DNA of 64,000 nt from Streptomyces monashensis (GTDB taxonomy: Bacteria > Actinomycetota > Actinomycetes > Streptomycetales > Streptomycetaceae). Below are positions 1 through 8,125 of this stretch, one piece after another. The DNA is taken from assembly GCF_001866665.1 (NCBI RefSeq), contig NZ_MLYO01000034.1, forward strand, positions 62,001 through 126,000, written 5' to 3'. The notes beneath the pieces are model-generated. The model was not told where the DNA came from. It made no database searches and saw nothing but the letters and a program-made list of their open reading frames with translations. Every line of letters starts with the position of its first letter. Position 1 is the stretch's first letter. The translations under genes and the position numbers were made by a program.

Positions 1-503
1 CCGGGACGGACCTGCCCGTTGAGCACGCCCACCTCGTACGAGGTCGGGAAGATGTCCGCGAGCAGGACGGCGTCCTCGCTGCGGACGGCGCCGGGCAGCG
101 TGTGCACCGACAGGTCGGCGTGCGGAACGCGGACGTACTCGGCCTGGGTGCCGTCGATCAGACGGCCGAGGATCCAGCCTCCGCCGTCCCGGCACTGGCC
201 GTAGCGCTGCTCCCGGCAGAAGCGGCACCGGCCGCACGAGGTGATGCAGGACATCAGCACCCGGTCGCCCGGCCGGACGGTGCGCACGTCGCTGCCGACC
301 TCGACGACCTCCCCCACCGCCTCGTGGCCGAGCACCGTTCCGGGAGGCACCTCGGGCACGTCGCCCTTGAGGATGTGCAGATCCGTCCCGCAGATCGTCA
401 CGACGCCGACCTGCACGATCGCGTCGGTCGGCTCCTTGATGCCGGGGTCCGGGACGTCCTGCCAGGAGGCCTGTCCGGGACCGTGGAAGACGAAGCCCTT
501 CAT
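1..503 (-). CDS. Zinc-dependent alcohol dehydrogenase, N-terminal part (cut by window edge)
   Basis: Medium-chain dehydrogenase/reductase expected to oxidise an alcohol or polyol with NAD(P). About 167 residues are visible; the Rossmann domain and C-terminus lie outside the window. The catalytic zinc region reads CGTDLH, followed by GHEAVGEV, and the structural zinc site has the four-cysteine pattern CGRCRFC...C. The ATG at 503 has GAGG six bases upstream. It is a close paralogue of the dehydrogenase at 9711-10739: both share the HGP start, the EPTDAIV stretch and GGGWILG. It is divergent from the STAS gene at 736, and a DosR-like box (686-699) lies in between. The exact substrate cannot be told from the sequence. 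Confidence 0.85.
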   Translation of the reverse strand, partial: MKGFVFHGPGQASWQDVPDPGIKEPTDAIVQVGVVTICGTDLHILKGDVPEVPPGTVLGHEAVGEVVEVGSDVRTVRPGDRVLMSCITSCGRCRFCREQRYGQCRDGGGWILGRLIDGTQAEYVRVPHADLSVHTLPGAVRSEDAVLLADIFPTSYEVGVLNGQVRP

Positions 504-685
504 GGCGTTCCTCACCCTCTTCGGTCGGTCCGTCGCGAGTCCGGCACTTTCAGCTTCGTCGGTGCGCGGGCGGTTGCGCTTGGGCCGTCCGGCCCTCGCG
601 CCGGGCCGGGCGGTGCGCACGGGCGCCCACGGCCCGGACCGGTGGCGGACGGGTGGCGCGGGTGTCCCGGACGGACCGGCAACCA

Positions 686-699
686 GGGCCGGACGGCCC
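686..699. promoter_or_regulatory. DosR/DevR-like box 1
   Basis: GGGCCG-GA-CGGCCC, a perfect inverted repeat around a two-base centre, lies between the divergent dehydrogenase (start 503) and STAS gene (start 736). It has the layout of the mycobacterial DosR site (GGGACT-WW-AGTCCC). Binding is inferred, not shown. Confidence 0.4.
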
Positions 700-735
700 T
701 ACCGTCGGGTCCGGTCCGCCCGGTTCGATCTCCCC

Positions 736-1134
736 ATGGCCGAGAAGCACAGGGCGCACGCGACCGACAGACCCATGGAACCGGTGTCGGCCATGGCCCG
801 CCAGGCGAGCTCCGGAACGACGGTCGTGACCCTGTGGGGCGAGATCGACGTGCTGACGGCGCCCTCTGTCTCGGCACGGCTCGACACGGTCACCCGCGCG
901 TCCCACCTCGACCTGGTGCTGGACCTGCGTCCGGTCGCGTTCATCGACTGCGCCGGGCTCGGCGTGCTGTGCCGCGCGCGCTACCGGGTACTCGCCCGGC
1001 AGGGCCGGCTGCGGCTGGTCGCCGGTGACGCGGCCTTCCTGCGCGTCCTGCACGTCACGGGGCTGCGGGACGTCTTCGACGTGCACCCCGAGCTGCCTCG
1101 GCCCGCGCCGGCACCCGAGGCGCCCGGCCCCTGA
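736..1134 (+). CDS. STAS-domain anti-sigma factor antagonist
   Basis: A 132-residue single STAS domain of the SpoIIAA/RsbV type, which in the family binds an anti-sigma factor kinase and is regulated by phosphorylation of a conserved serine. The core reads VVTLWGEIDVLTAPS, then LDLRPVAFIDCAGLGVLCRA; here the usual D-S-T/S-G motif is D-C-A-G, so the normal phosphorylatable serine is replaced by cysteine. That may make the protein unregulated by phosphorylation. In-frame ATGs at 775 and 793 are alternative starts, and the domain would be intact from any of them. No anti-sigma partner is adjacent. A hairpin follows the stop codon. Confidence 0.8.
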   Translation: MAEKHRAHATDRPMEPVSAMARQASSGTTVVTLWGEIDVLTAPSVSARLDTVTRASHLDLVLDLRPVAFIDCAGLGVLCRARYRVLARQGRLRLVAGDAAFLRVLHVTGLRDVFDVHPELPRPAPAPEAPGP

Positions 1135-1593
1135 CCCGGCGCGGCGGCAGCGCCGCGGCGAGGAAGTACCCGATGAACGAGGCGGCGTGGGTTCGTCCGG
1201 TGGCCCGCGACGCCATGGCCACGGTGACGGCGGCCCGTGCCGCACAGGACGTGTGCGCGCAGCAGCGCGCCCACCGGCATGCCGTCCGCGCCGTGCTGAC
1301 GGCGGACGCACCGGTCGGCGACCCCTCTGGGGGAGTGCGTGCCGGACCCCGGGGCGCCGGCATGATCCGCACGGCGCCCCTGGGGCCGACTGGCTCCGGC
1401 GAAGCCGACGGGGCGTGCCGAGGGCACCGTCGAGGCCGGCTGCTTCGGTGCCACGTGGCTGGACCGGCGGCTCATTGCCCGCCGGGACCAGGACGGGGAC
1501 ACCGTGGACCCGCCGGCGCCGCGGGTCCGGTTGACGCGGCCGCGTTCCGTCCCGCGCCCGACCCCGTACGGCGCTACGGCGAGGTGCCCGCGC
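1135..1593. other. Gap without a recognisable gene
   Basis: About 460 bases between the convergent STAS and phosphoketolase genes. Frames are open on both strands because of the base composition, but none gives a recognisable protein. Apart from the hairpin at 1140 nothing could be supported. Confidence 0.5.
1140..1157 (+). terminator. Hairpin after the STAS gene
   Basis: CGCGGCG-GCAG-CGCCGCG: a perfect 7-bp stem with a 4-base loop, six bases after the STAS stop codon. No T-run follows, as is common in Streptomyces. Confidence 0.5.
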
Positions 1594-4020
1594 TCAGCTC
1601 TGCCAGCTCCACTCCGCGACCTCGGGCAGATCGGTCCCGTGGGCGCGGATCCAGGCGTGGTGCCGGGTGCGGGCGTCGGCCATGGCCTGGCGTACGGACG
1701 CCGCCCGCACGGCGAGGCCCGGGACCCGGTCGATGACGTCCATGACGAGCCGGTAGCGGTCGAGGTCGTTGCGTACGACCATGTCGAACGGAGTGGTCGT
1801 CGTGCCGGATTCCTTGTAGCCGCGCACGTGCAGGTTCGCGTGTCCCGTGCGGCGGTACGCCAGCCGGTGGATGAGCCACGGGTAGCCGTGGTAGGCGAAG
1901 ATCACCGGCTTGTCGGTGGTGAACAGGCCCTCGTACTCGAAGTCGGTCATGCCGTGCGGGTGTTCCTCGTGCGGCAGCAGCCGGGTCATGTCGACGACGT
2001 TCACCACGCGCACCGCGAGGCCGCGCAGGTGCCGGCGCAGCAGTTGCGCGGCGGCCAGCACCTCCTGGGTGGGTACGTCCCCGGCGCACGCCAGGACGAC
2101 GTCCGGTGCGCCGCCGTCCTCGGTGCCCGCCCACTCCCAGATGCCGGCTCCGCGCGCGCAGTGCTCACGCGCCTGGTCCATGGAGAGCCAGTCGAAGCAC
2201 GGCTGTTTGCCCGCCACGACCACGTTGACGTAGTCGCGGCTGCGCAGGACGTGGTCGGCGACGCACAGCAGGGTGTTGGCGTCCGGCGGCAGGTAGACGC
2301 GGACGACGGCGGGGCTCTTGTTCAGGACGTGGTCGACGAAGCCGGGGTCCTGGTGGGAGAAGCCGTTGTGGTCCTGGCGCCACACGTGCGAGGTCAGCAG
2401 GTAGTTGAGGGAGGCGATCGGGGCGCGCCAGGTCAGCTCGCGCGAGGTCTTCAGCCACTTGATGTGCTGGTTGACCATCGAGTCGACGATGTGCACGAAC
2501 GCCTCGTAGCAGGAGAACAGCCCGTGCCGGCCGGTGAGCAGGTAGCCCTCCAGCCAGCCCTGGCAGAGGTGTTCGGAGAGGATCTCCAGCACCCGGCCGT
2601 GCCGGTCCAGGTGTTCGTCGACCGGCAGCACGCCCGCCTGCCAGGCCTTTCCGCCGGCGTCGAAGACGGCCTGGAGCCGGTTGGAGGCGGTCTCGTCCGG
2701 GCCGACCAGCCGGAAGTCCCGGCGCGACCGCGTGTCGTTCATGACCTGTGCGAGGAGGGTGCCGAGGACCCGGGTGGGTTCGTGCAGGGTCGAGCCGGTC
2801 TTGTCGACGGGTACGGCGATGTCGTCGAGGTGCGGGATGGGCAGTTCGCGGACGAGGAGGCCGCCGTTGGCGTGCGGGGTGGCGCCGAGCCGCCTCGGTC
2901 CGCCGGGCACGCAGGCCAGGACGTCGGGTACGGGCCGTCCGGCGGCGTCGAACAGTTCCTCGGGCCGGTACGAGCGCAGCCACTGCTCCAACTGCCGCAG
3001 ATGCACCGGGTTTTCACGGACGCCGGGCAGCGGGACCTGATGGGCGCGCCAGGTCCCCTCGACGGGTTCGCCGTCGACCTCGGCGGGGCCGGTCCAGCCC
3101 TTCGGTGTGCGCAGCACGATGACCGGCCAGCGCACCCGTTCGCCGGCCCCGTCCTCCCGCGCGGCGCGCTGCGCCGCGGCGATGCGGTCCAGCGCGTCGT
3201 CGAACGCCGCGGCCAGGGCCCGGTGCACGGCGGCGGGGTCGTCACCGGTGACGTGGAGGGGTTCGTGGCCGTATCCGCGCAGCAGCGCGTCCAGTTCCTC
3301 CTCCGGGATCCGGGACAGGACGGTCGGGTTGGCGATCTTGTAGCCGTTGAGGTGCAGGATCGGCAGTACGGCACCGTCGTGGACGGGGTCGAGGAACTTG
3401 TTGGAGTGCCAGGAGGCGGCCAGTGGCCCGGTCTCCGCCTCCCCGTCGCCGATCACACAGGCGACGAGCAGGCCGGGGTTGTCGAAGGCGGCGCCGTACG
3501 CGTGCGCGAGGGAGTAGCCGAGCTCGCCGCCCTCGTGGATCGACCCCGGGGTCTCGGGCGCCACATGGCTCGGGACGCCGCCGGGGAACGAGAACTGCCG
3601 GAACAGCCGCTCCATGCCGGCCGCGTCCCGCGACACGTCCGGGTAGGTCTCGCTGTAGCTGCCCTCCAGCCAGGAGCCCGCGAGGACGGCCGGCCCTCCG
3701 TGGCCCGGGCCCCACACGCACAGGGCGTCGAGACCGCGCGCCATGATGACGCGGTTGAGGTGGGTGTAGACGAGGTTCAGGCCGGGCGAGGTGCCCCAGT
3801 GTCCGAGCAGCCTCGGCTTGACGTGCTCGGGCCGCAGCGGCTCGCGCAGGAGCGGGTTGGCCATGAGGTAGATCTGGCCTGCCGCGAGGTAGTTGGCGGC
3901 GCGCCAGTGCGCGTCCACGCTGCGCAGTTCGTCGTCCGTGAGAGTGGTGTGTCCGGTGGGTTCGTCGGGCTCGGTGGGTTCGATCGGGGCGGTGTCGTCC
4001 TGGTGAACGGCCTTGGGCAT
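1594..4020 (-). CDS. xfp: Xylulose-5-phosphate/fructose-6-phosphate phosphoketolase
   Basis: An 808-residue thiamine-diphosphate enzyme that splits xylulose 5-phosphate (or fructose 6-phosphate) with phosphate into acetyl phosphate plus glyceraldehyde 3-phosphate (or erythrose 4-phosphate), in the cytosol. Visible family blocks are GHWGTSPGLN (about 73-82), GPGHGGPA (104-111), the signature EGGELGYSLAHAYGAAFDNP (163-182) and the ThDP-binding motif GDGEAETGP (191-199); length is normal for the family. The ATG at 4020 is chosen because GAGG sits just upstream; an in-frame start at 4101 would run into the upstream stress-protein gene. It lies 47 bases downstream of that gene on the same strand, so the two are probably co-transcribed. 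Acetyl phosphate made here could feed ATP synthesis under low respiration. Confidence 0.95.
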   Translation of the reverse strand: MPKAVHQDDTAPIEPTEPDEPTGHTTLTDDELRSVDAHWRAANYLAAGQIYLMANPLLREPLRPEHVKPRLLGHWGTSPGLNLVYTHLNRVIMARGLDALCVWGPGHGGPAVLAGSWLEGSYSETYPDVSRDAAGMERLFRQFSFPGGVPSHVAPETPGSIHEGGELGYSLAHAYGAAFDNPGLLVACVIGDGEAETGPLAASWHSNKFLDPVHDGAVLPILHLNGYKIANPTVLSRIPEEELDALLRGYGHEPLHVTGDDPAAVHRALAAAFDDALDRIAAAQRAAREDGAGERVRWPVIVLRTPKGWTGPAEVDGEPVEGTWRAHQVPLPGVRENPVHLRQLEQWLRSYRPEELFDAAGRPVPDVLACVPGGPRRLGATPHANGGLLVRELPIPHLDDIAVPVDKTGSTLHEPTRVLGTLLAQVMNDTRSRRDFRLVGPDETASNRLQAVFDAGGKAWQAGVLPVDEHLDRHGRVLEILSEHLCQGWLEGYLLTGRHGLFSCYEAFVHIVDSMVNQHIKWLKTSRELTWRAPIASLNYLLTSHVWRQDHNGFSHQDPGFVDHVLNKSPAVVRVYLPPDANTLLCVADHVLRSRDYVNVVVAGKQPCFDWLSMDQAREHCARGAGIWEWAGTEDGGAPDVVLACAGDVPTQEVLAAAQLLRRHLRGLAVRVVNVVDMTRLLPHEEHPHGMTDFEYEGLFTTDKPVIFAYHGYPWLIHRLAYRRTGHANLHVRGYKESGTTTTPFDMVVRNDLDRYRLVMDVIDRVPGLAVRAASVRQAMADARTRHHAWIRAHGTDLPEVAEWSWQS

Positions 4021-4067
4021 GGGAACCTCGGATTCTTCGTCCGTTGTCAGCCATTTTGCCGGTTTGA

Positions 4068-4919
4068 TCAGGAAAGTTCTGGTACGACGGCCACCGGGCA
4101 CGCCGCGTGGTGCAGGACGCCGTGGGCGACGCGGCCGAGCTGGAGCCCGTGGCCGGGCCGGCGCCGGGCGCCGACGACGAGCAGATCGGCCTGCCGGGAC
4201 ACCGCGATCAGGGCGTCGCGGGCGTACCCCTCGACGGTGCGGCGGTCCACGTCGAGACCGGCCGGTGCGAACCGCAGGACCTCCTCCAGGATCTCGGCGG
4301 CCTGCCGCTCGTGCACGTCCGCCGGTTCACCGGTCGCGTGCACGGGCCGGCGCCATGCCCGTACGACCCGAAGCGGCACTCCCCGCAGCAGGGCCTCCTC
4401 GGCCGCGAACCGCGCGGCGGCCGATTCGGCCGGCTTCTCACCGGCGCCGAGGACGACCCGGCCCCGGATCCCGGCGCGGGCCTGGTTGTCGTGACTGCCG
4501 CGCAGCACGACGACCGGGCAGTGGGCGTGTCCGGCGACCGTCACGCTCACGGAGCCGAGCAGCGCCTCGGCGATCTCGCCGCGGCCACGGCATCCCAGCA
4601 CCATCAGCAGGGCGGCACGGCTCTCGCGGATCAGCGCGTAGTCCGGCTCCTCGGGCAGCACCTCAGTCGTCACCTCGACGTCCGGTCGCCTGCGGCGGGC
4701 GCGGCGCGAGGCGACCGCCGCGATGTCCTCGATGAGCATGCGCTCGGGCGGCTCGTCCCGGTCGGGGGCGAGCAGTCCGCCCTCGTAGCGTTCCCACAGG
4801 GACGCGTGCACGAGCCGGAGCGGCGCCCCGCGCCGGGCTGCCTCGTCGGCCGCCCAGTCCACGGCCCGCAGACTCGGCTCCGAGCCGTCCACGCCGACGA
4901 CGATCGGAAGGTCTGTCAT
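4068..4919 (-). CDS. Two-domain universal stress protein
   Basis: A 283-residue tandem UspA protein. Domain 1 starts with VVGVDGSEPS and carries the ATP-binding loop GCRGRGEIAEALLGSVS followed by CPVVVLRG. Domain 2 ends with VVGARRRPGHGLQLGR and CPVAVVPELS, a looser version of the nucleotide motif. The ATG at 4919 has a strong GGAGAGGAGAAC ribosome-binding site; an upstream start 15 bases earlier would lie inside it. It is first in a probable operon with phosphoketolase. It is a close paralogue of the protein at 8765-9631, sharing SLWERYEGGL and the VRAWRRP block, so local duplication is likely. Family role: persistence under hypoxia or energy stress; the ligand is not proven here. Confidence 0.9.
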   Translation of the reverse strand: MTDLPIVVGVDGSEPSLRAVDWAADEAARRGAPLRLVHASLWERYEGGLLAPDRDEPPERMLIEDIAAVASRRARRRRPDVEVTTEVLPEEPDYALIRESRAALLMVLGCRGRGEIAEALLGSVSVTVAGHAHCPVVVLRGSHDNQARAGIRGRVVLGAGEKPAESAAARFAAEEALLRGVPLRVVRAWRRPVHATGEPADVHERQAAEILEEVLRFAPAGLDVDRRTVEGYARDALIAVSRQADLLVVGARRRPGHGLQLGRVAHGVLHHAACPVAVVPELS

Positions 4920-4958
4920 GGTTCTCCTCTCCACTCTTCTCTTCTCATGCGCTCGGGC

Positions 4959-5660
4959 TCAGCCGTGCGGGACCACGGCGACGGGCGCCACGACGTGGTG
5001 CAGGACGGCATGGGTGACATGACCGATGTGGGCCCCGAGCGGGCTGGTGCGGACGCGCCGGCCGACCACGGCCAGGGAGGCGTCGCGAGCCGCCGTGACG
5101 AGGACCTGCGCGGCGCTGCCGCAGCGGCTCGCCTCGATGACGTCGACGTTCGGGAACTTGTGCCGCCAGGGCCGCTCTCCCTCGGTCAGGCGGCCGCCTG
5201 ACCGAGGGAGAGCGTGCCGGAGAGTTCCGCGTCGCCGTAGAAGCGGTAGAAGGCGGTGGGCGGCTCGGGCCGGCCGTGCACGATCCGCAGGGGAGCGTCG
5301 CGGCGTGCGGCGGCGTCGAAGGCGAACTTCAGGAGCGTCTCGTCCACGTCGTCGGTGTCGAGGCCGACGACGACGGGCCAGGATCTGCGAGGGCTCGCCG
5401 TGGCTCTGCTCTGTGATCACCTCGAGGCCGGGGTGGCGCAGTCGCAGGCCCTCCGCGGCCTCGAACGGAATCCTCTCCGCCCAGTCCTGGCCGGTCTCGG
5501 TGCCGAGCAGCGGCGCCTGCGCCGCGGGCAGGGGCGCGGGCTCGAAGACATGGAGGATCTTCAGCGGCAGATCGCGCAGCCGCGCCTCGCGGGCCGCCCA
5601 TTCGGCGGCGGCGCGGCTCTCGGGCGAGCCGTCGAGACCTGCCGTGACGACTCGGGTCAT
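4959..5660 (-). pseudogene. Universal stress protein gene broken by a deletion and a frameshift
   Basis: The first frame gives a good UspA start (TRVVTAGLDGSPESRAAAEW) up to GEPSQIL. There the C-terminal half of domain 1, including its ATP loop, is missing and the reading frame shifts. The start of domain 2 continues in another frame as PVVVGLDTDDVDETLLKFAF and reaches a stop near 5202. The rest of domain 2 (RPWRHKFPNVDVIE, then VVGRRVRTSPLGAHIG and APVAVVPHG) is back in the first frame. The second break coincides with a 42-bp perfect palindrome (5173-5214). The ATG at 5660 has GGAGG upstream and a DosR-like box 65 bases away, so the promoter may still be live. Sequencing error could explain the shift but not the missing block. 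Confidence 0.8.
5173..5214. repeat. 42-bp perfect palindrome
   Basis: Left arm CGCTCTCCCTCGGTCAGG, centre CGGCCG (itself palindromic), right arm CCTGACCGAGGGAGAGCG. No mismatch over 42 bases. It lies inside the broken stress-protein gene, exactly where its reading frame shifts. Confidence 0.95.
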
Positions 5661-5724
5661 GGCCTCCACCTCCCGGGACGAGGTTTCCGGTACCAGCGTG
5701 GTGACACCGCCGTCGCGGGGTCAG

Positions 5725-5738
5725 GGGCCGCAGGTCCC
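5725..5738. promoter_or_regulatory. DosR/DevR-like box 2
   Basis: GGGCCG-CA-GGTCCC; the two arms match at five of six positions. It is centred about 70 bases upstream of the start of the broken stress protein (5660, minus strand). Confidence 0.4.
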
Positions 5739-5821
5739 TCCACAGAGCCGAACGGCCCCCTTGCGGACCATGAGGGACGCGCGCATGACACACGACACGG
5801 GCACCCGTCGACCCGCCCGGA

Positions 5822-5835
5822 GGGCCGAGTGGCCC
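5822..5835. promoter_or_regulatory. DosR/DevR-like box 3
   Basis: GGGCCG-AG-TGGCCC, five of six arm positions symmetric, about 70 bases upstream of the CBS-BON gene start (5905). Together with box 2 it lies in the divergent promoter region of the broken stress protein and the CBS gene. Confidence 0.4.
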
Positions 5836-5904
5836 CTGGCCGGCTTCCCCGCACCGGCACAGGCTGGTAAGGGCAGGACCGACCCAGAACCGGCGGAGTT
5901 CACC

Positions 5905-6579
5905 ATGTACGGCACCTCGCGCATCGTCAGCGATGTCATGACCCAGACGGTCGCCGCCATCGGCCGCCGGGCCCCCTTCAAGGAGATCGTGCAGCTGATG
6001 CAGGACTGGAAGGTCAGCGCGCTCCCGGTGATCGAGGGCGAGGGCCGGGTGGTGGGCGTGGTCTCCGAGGCCGACCTGCTCCCCAAGGAAGAGCTGAGGG
6101 ACGAACCCGATGCCGCCTACCGCCAACTGCGTCAGCCGGTCGACGTGGCGAAGGCCGAGGGCCTGACGGCGGGCGACGTGATGTCCTCCCCCGCTCTCAC
6201 CGTAAGGGCGGCCGCCACCGTCGCCGAGGCCGCGCGGATCATGGCGCGGGGTGGCGTCAAACGGCTGCCGGTCGTGGACGGGGCCGGGCTGCTCCAGGGG
6301 ATCGTCAGCCGCGCCGACCTGCTCACGGTCTTCCTGCGCGACGACGAGGACATCGCCGAGGAGGTCCGGCGGGAGATCGTGTCGTACCTCTTCCCGCTGT
6401 CGTCCTCGGCCGTTCAGGTGGAGGTGCGGGACGGCGTCGTGACGCTGGCGGGCCGCATCCGCGACCGGGCGCTGGTTCCGGTGGCCGCACGCCTGGTGCG
6501 GGCCGTCGAAGGGGTGGTGGACGTGCGGTTCGACCTCGTGCACGAGGACCCTGGCGTGAGGGGGGCCGGTCGGCCCTAG
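5905..6579 (+). CDS. CBS-pair protein with C-terminal BON domain
   Basis: A 224-residue cytosolic protein. The first CBS motif is at about 7-60 (VSDVMTQTV, SALPVIEGEGRVVGVVSEAD), the second at about 88-142 (AGDVMSSPALTV, KRLPVVDGAGLLQGIVSRAD), and a BON domain at about 152-215 (VQVEVRDGVVTLAGRIRD). CBS pairs bind adenine nucleotides and often sense energy state; BON is usually a lipid- or membrane-associated module. The ATG at 5905 has GGCGGAG upstream. It lies upstream of the response regulator gene (6659) in the same direction with an 79-base gap containing a DosR-like box that overlaps the end of this gene. It fits an energy-sensing role in the stress island; no ligand is proven. Confidence 0.9.
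   Translation: MYGTSRIVSDVMTQTVAAIGRRAPFKEIVQLMQDWKVSALPVIEGEGRVVGVVSEADLLPKEELRDEPDAAYRQLRQPVDVAKAEGLTAGDVMSSPALTVRAAATVAEAARIMARGGVKRLPVVDGAGLLQGIVSRADLLTVFLRDDEDIAEEVRREIVSYLFPLSSSAVQVEVRDGVVTLAGRIRDRALVPVAARLVRAVEGVVDVRFDLVHEDPGVRGAGRP
6563..6576. promoter_or_regulatory. DosR/DevR-like box 4
   Basis: GGGCCG-GT-CGGCCC, perfect arms, overlapping the last codons of the CBS-BON gene and centred about 90 bases upstream of the response regulator start (6659). Suggests autoregulation. Confidence 0.45.
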
Positions 6580-6658
6580 TGTGTACGGCGCCGACAGGTC
6601 ATGATCAGCCTCACGGACACTCCGCAGTCCGTTCGCCACCGGGGAACGAGGGGTCGCC

Positions 6659-7357
6659 ATGACCGAGCCACGCACCTTCACCGAGCAGGACCCGATCCGG
6701 GTGTTCCTGCTGGACGACCACGAAGTGGTCCGCCGTGGACTGACCGATCTGCTCGACGCCGAACCGGACATCCAGGTGGTCGGCGACGCGGACACCGCTG
6801 AGCACGCGCTCTCCCGCGGCCCCGCGCTGCGCCCGCACGTCGCCGTACTGGACGTCCGGCTGCCCGACGGCGACGGCATCACGGTCTGCCGCGAACTGCG
6901 CGACCGGGTACCCGGGTTGGCGTGCCTGATGCTGACCTCCTTCGACGACGAGGAGGCCCTGCTGGACGCGATCATGGCCGGGGCGTCCGGTTATGTCCTC
7001 AAGCAGATCAAGGGCTCGGACCTCGTCTCGGCGGTCCGCACGGTCGCCTCGGGGCAGTCGATGCTGGACCCCGCGACCACGGCCCGCCTCATGCGCTCCC
7101 TGCGGGATCCGGCCGCGACCCCCTCGATGCCGCCGGAGCTCGCCGGCCTGTCGCCCCGGGAGCGGGAGATCCTCGCCCTGATCGGCGACGGCCTGACCAA
7201 CCGTGAGATCGGCAGGAAGCTGTACCTGTCGGAGAAGACCATCAAGAACCACATCTCGCGGATGCTGTCCAAGCTCGGCGTCCAGCGCCGGGTCCAGGCA
7301 GCCGTCCTCGCGTCCCACCTGGAGCCGCAGGGCTCGGCGGGGCACTCGGACCACTGA
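6659..7357 (+). CDS. NarL/DevR-family response regulator (OsdR-like)
   Basis: A 232-residue two-component regulator. Receiver domain about 13-130: acidic pair DD at 19-20, predicted phospho-acceptor Asp65 (VAVLDVRLPDGDG), Thr93 and Lys115 (GYVLKQIKGSDL). LuxR-type HTH about 153-205: LSPREREILALIGDGLTNRE, then SEKTIKNHISRMLSKLGV. Family knowledge: mycobacterial DevR/DosR and Streptomyces OsdR use this architecture to switch on dormancy genes, including universal stress proteins. No sensor kinase is encoded within the window, so the partner must be elsewhere. DosR-like boxes sit before it (6563) and after it (7418). Identity as an OsdR orthologue is inferred from context. Confidence 0.92.
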   Translation: MTEPRTFTEQDPIRVFLLDDHEVVRRGLTDLLDAEPDIQVVGDADTAEHALSRGPALRPHVAVLDVRLPDGDGITVCRELRDRVPGLACLMLTSFDDEEALLDAIMAGASGYVLKQIKGSDLVSAVRTVASGQSMLDPATTARLMRSLRDPAATPSMPPELAGLSPREREILALIGDGLTNREIGRKLYLSEKTIKNHISRMLSKLGVQRRVQAAVLASHLEPQGSAGHSDH

Positions 7358-7417
7358 GGCCCGGGAGACGGCCGGCGACCTGCGTCCGCTGTTCCGAGGT
7401 CCGGCATGCCCGCGGTG

Positions 7418-7431
7418 GGGACCAATGGCCC
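7418..7431. promoter_or_regulatory. DosR/DevR-like box 5
   Basis: GGGACC-AA-TGGCCC, four of six arm positions symmetric, 61 bases after the response regulator stop. It could serve the remnant stress-protein gene that starts at 7660. The surrounding 7358-7659 stretch has no other recognisable gene. Confidence 0.35.
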
Positions 7432-7659
7432 CTGGTAGGCCGCCACCGCCAGGACCTTCGGTGGAATCGGCGGCGCCGCCCGCCCGCGGCACCGCGGGGA
7501 GCAGGGAGGAGACGAGAGCGATGACGGCCCCCGCACGGATGACGGCCCGGGCACGACGGCAGGGCGAGGACCGGGCCGCGCAGGCCATGGGCGGGCGGGC
7601 CGGGACAGTCGTACGCGAACGGGTGGACGGCGGCGGCGAGTTGGCGGCTGGAGGCTGCC

Positions 7660-7800
7660 GTGTCCCGGCCCGGTGACCGTCGGCCGGTCGTGGTGGGCGT
7701 CGATCCCGATCCCGCCCGGCGCACCGCGCTGGCGTGGGCTGCCGACGAGGCCGCCCGTCGTCGCCTGCCGCTGCGGGCGGTCCACGTCGAGGGGTGCCGA
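7660..7800 (+). pseudogene. Universal stress protein, N-terminal remnant
   Basis: GTG-initiated frame giving RPVVVGVDPDPARRTALAWA, then ADEAARRRLPLRAVHVEG, which is a clear UspA domain start. After about 45 residues the similarity ends and the frame runs into what looks like the tail of a nitroreductase gene (next entry). The first strand and helix are kept; the ATP-loop half is gone. Reads as a deletion junction that fused two decaying genes. Confidence 0.65.
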
Positions 7801-7844
7801 CCAGAGGCCTGCGGGGGCGCGAGGTCCCGCCCTCCCGGACACGG

Positions 7845-8125
7845 CTGGGCGCCCTTCGAGAAGAACCCGGACGTCGCGCTGCCGGGCACGGCCCGCGACG
7901 AGCCCGCGGACGGACCGGCTGCGTGCGGGCCAGGCACTGGAGCGGGTCCTGCTCCAGGCCACCGCGGACGGGTTGGTCACCTCGGTCACGTCCCAGCCCT
8001 TGGAGTGGCCGGAGATCCGGTGGGCCGTGCGCGATCCCGTCTCGGACATGACGCACGACCGGACGGTGATCCGGCTCGGCCACGGGCCACGGCCGAACTC
8101 ACCGGCACAGGAGCCTCGTGGCAGC
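7845..8125 (+). pseudogene. Acg-type nitroreductase, C-terminal remnant
   Basis: In the frame of the preceding remnant the sequence reads FEKNPDVALPGTARDEPAD; after a frameshift near 7917 it continues as RAGQALERVLLQATADGLVT, then SQPLEWPEIR and RLGHGP. This order (DWLRAGQAL...LL.AT..GL..S..SQPLE) is typical of the C-terminal half of Acg-family FMN nitroreductases, which belong to the DosR regulon in mycobacteria. The N-terminal half and flavin-binding start are absent. Assignment is from recalled family patterns and should be checked by a profile search. Confidence 0.55.

Noticed and set aside
19..1028. Long plus-strand frames across the first dehydrogenase
   Set aside because: They are antisense to a gene with clear zinc-site motifs on the minus strand and give only Arg/Pro/Ala-rich sequence.
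1430..1500. Short stretch reading GATWLDRRLIARR, reminiscent of a conjugative relaxase tail
   Set aside because: Only a dozen residues match from memory and nothing around it supports a mobile element.
1504..4494. 996-codon plus-strand frame opposite the phosphoketolase
   Set aside because: Mirror of the phosphoketolase codon bias; no protein motifs, while the minus strand has all phosphoketolase blocks.
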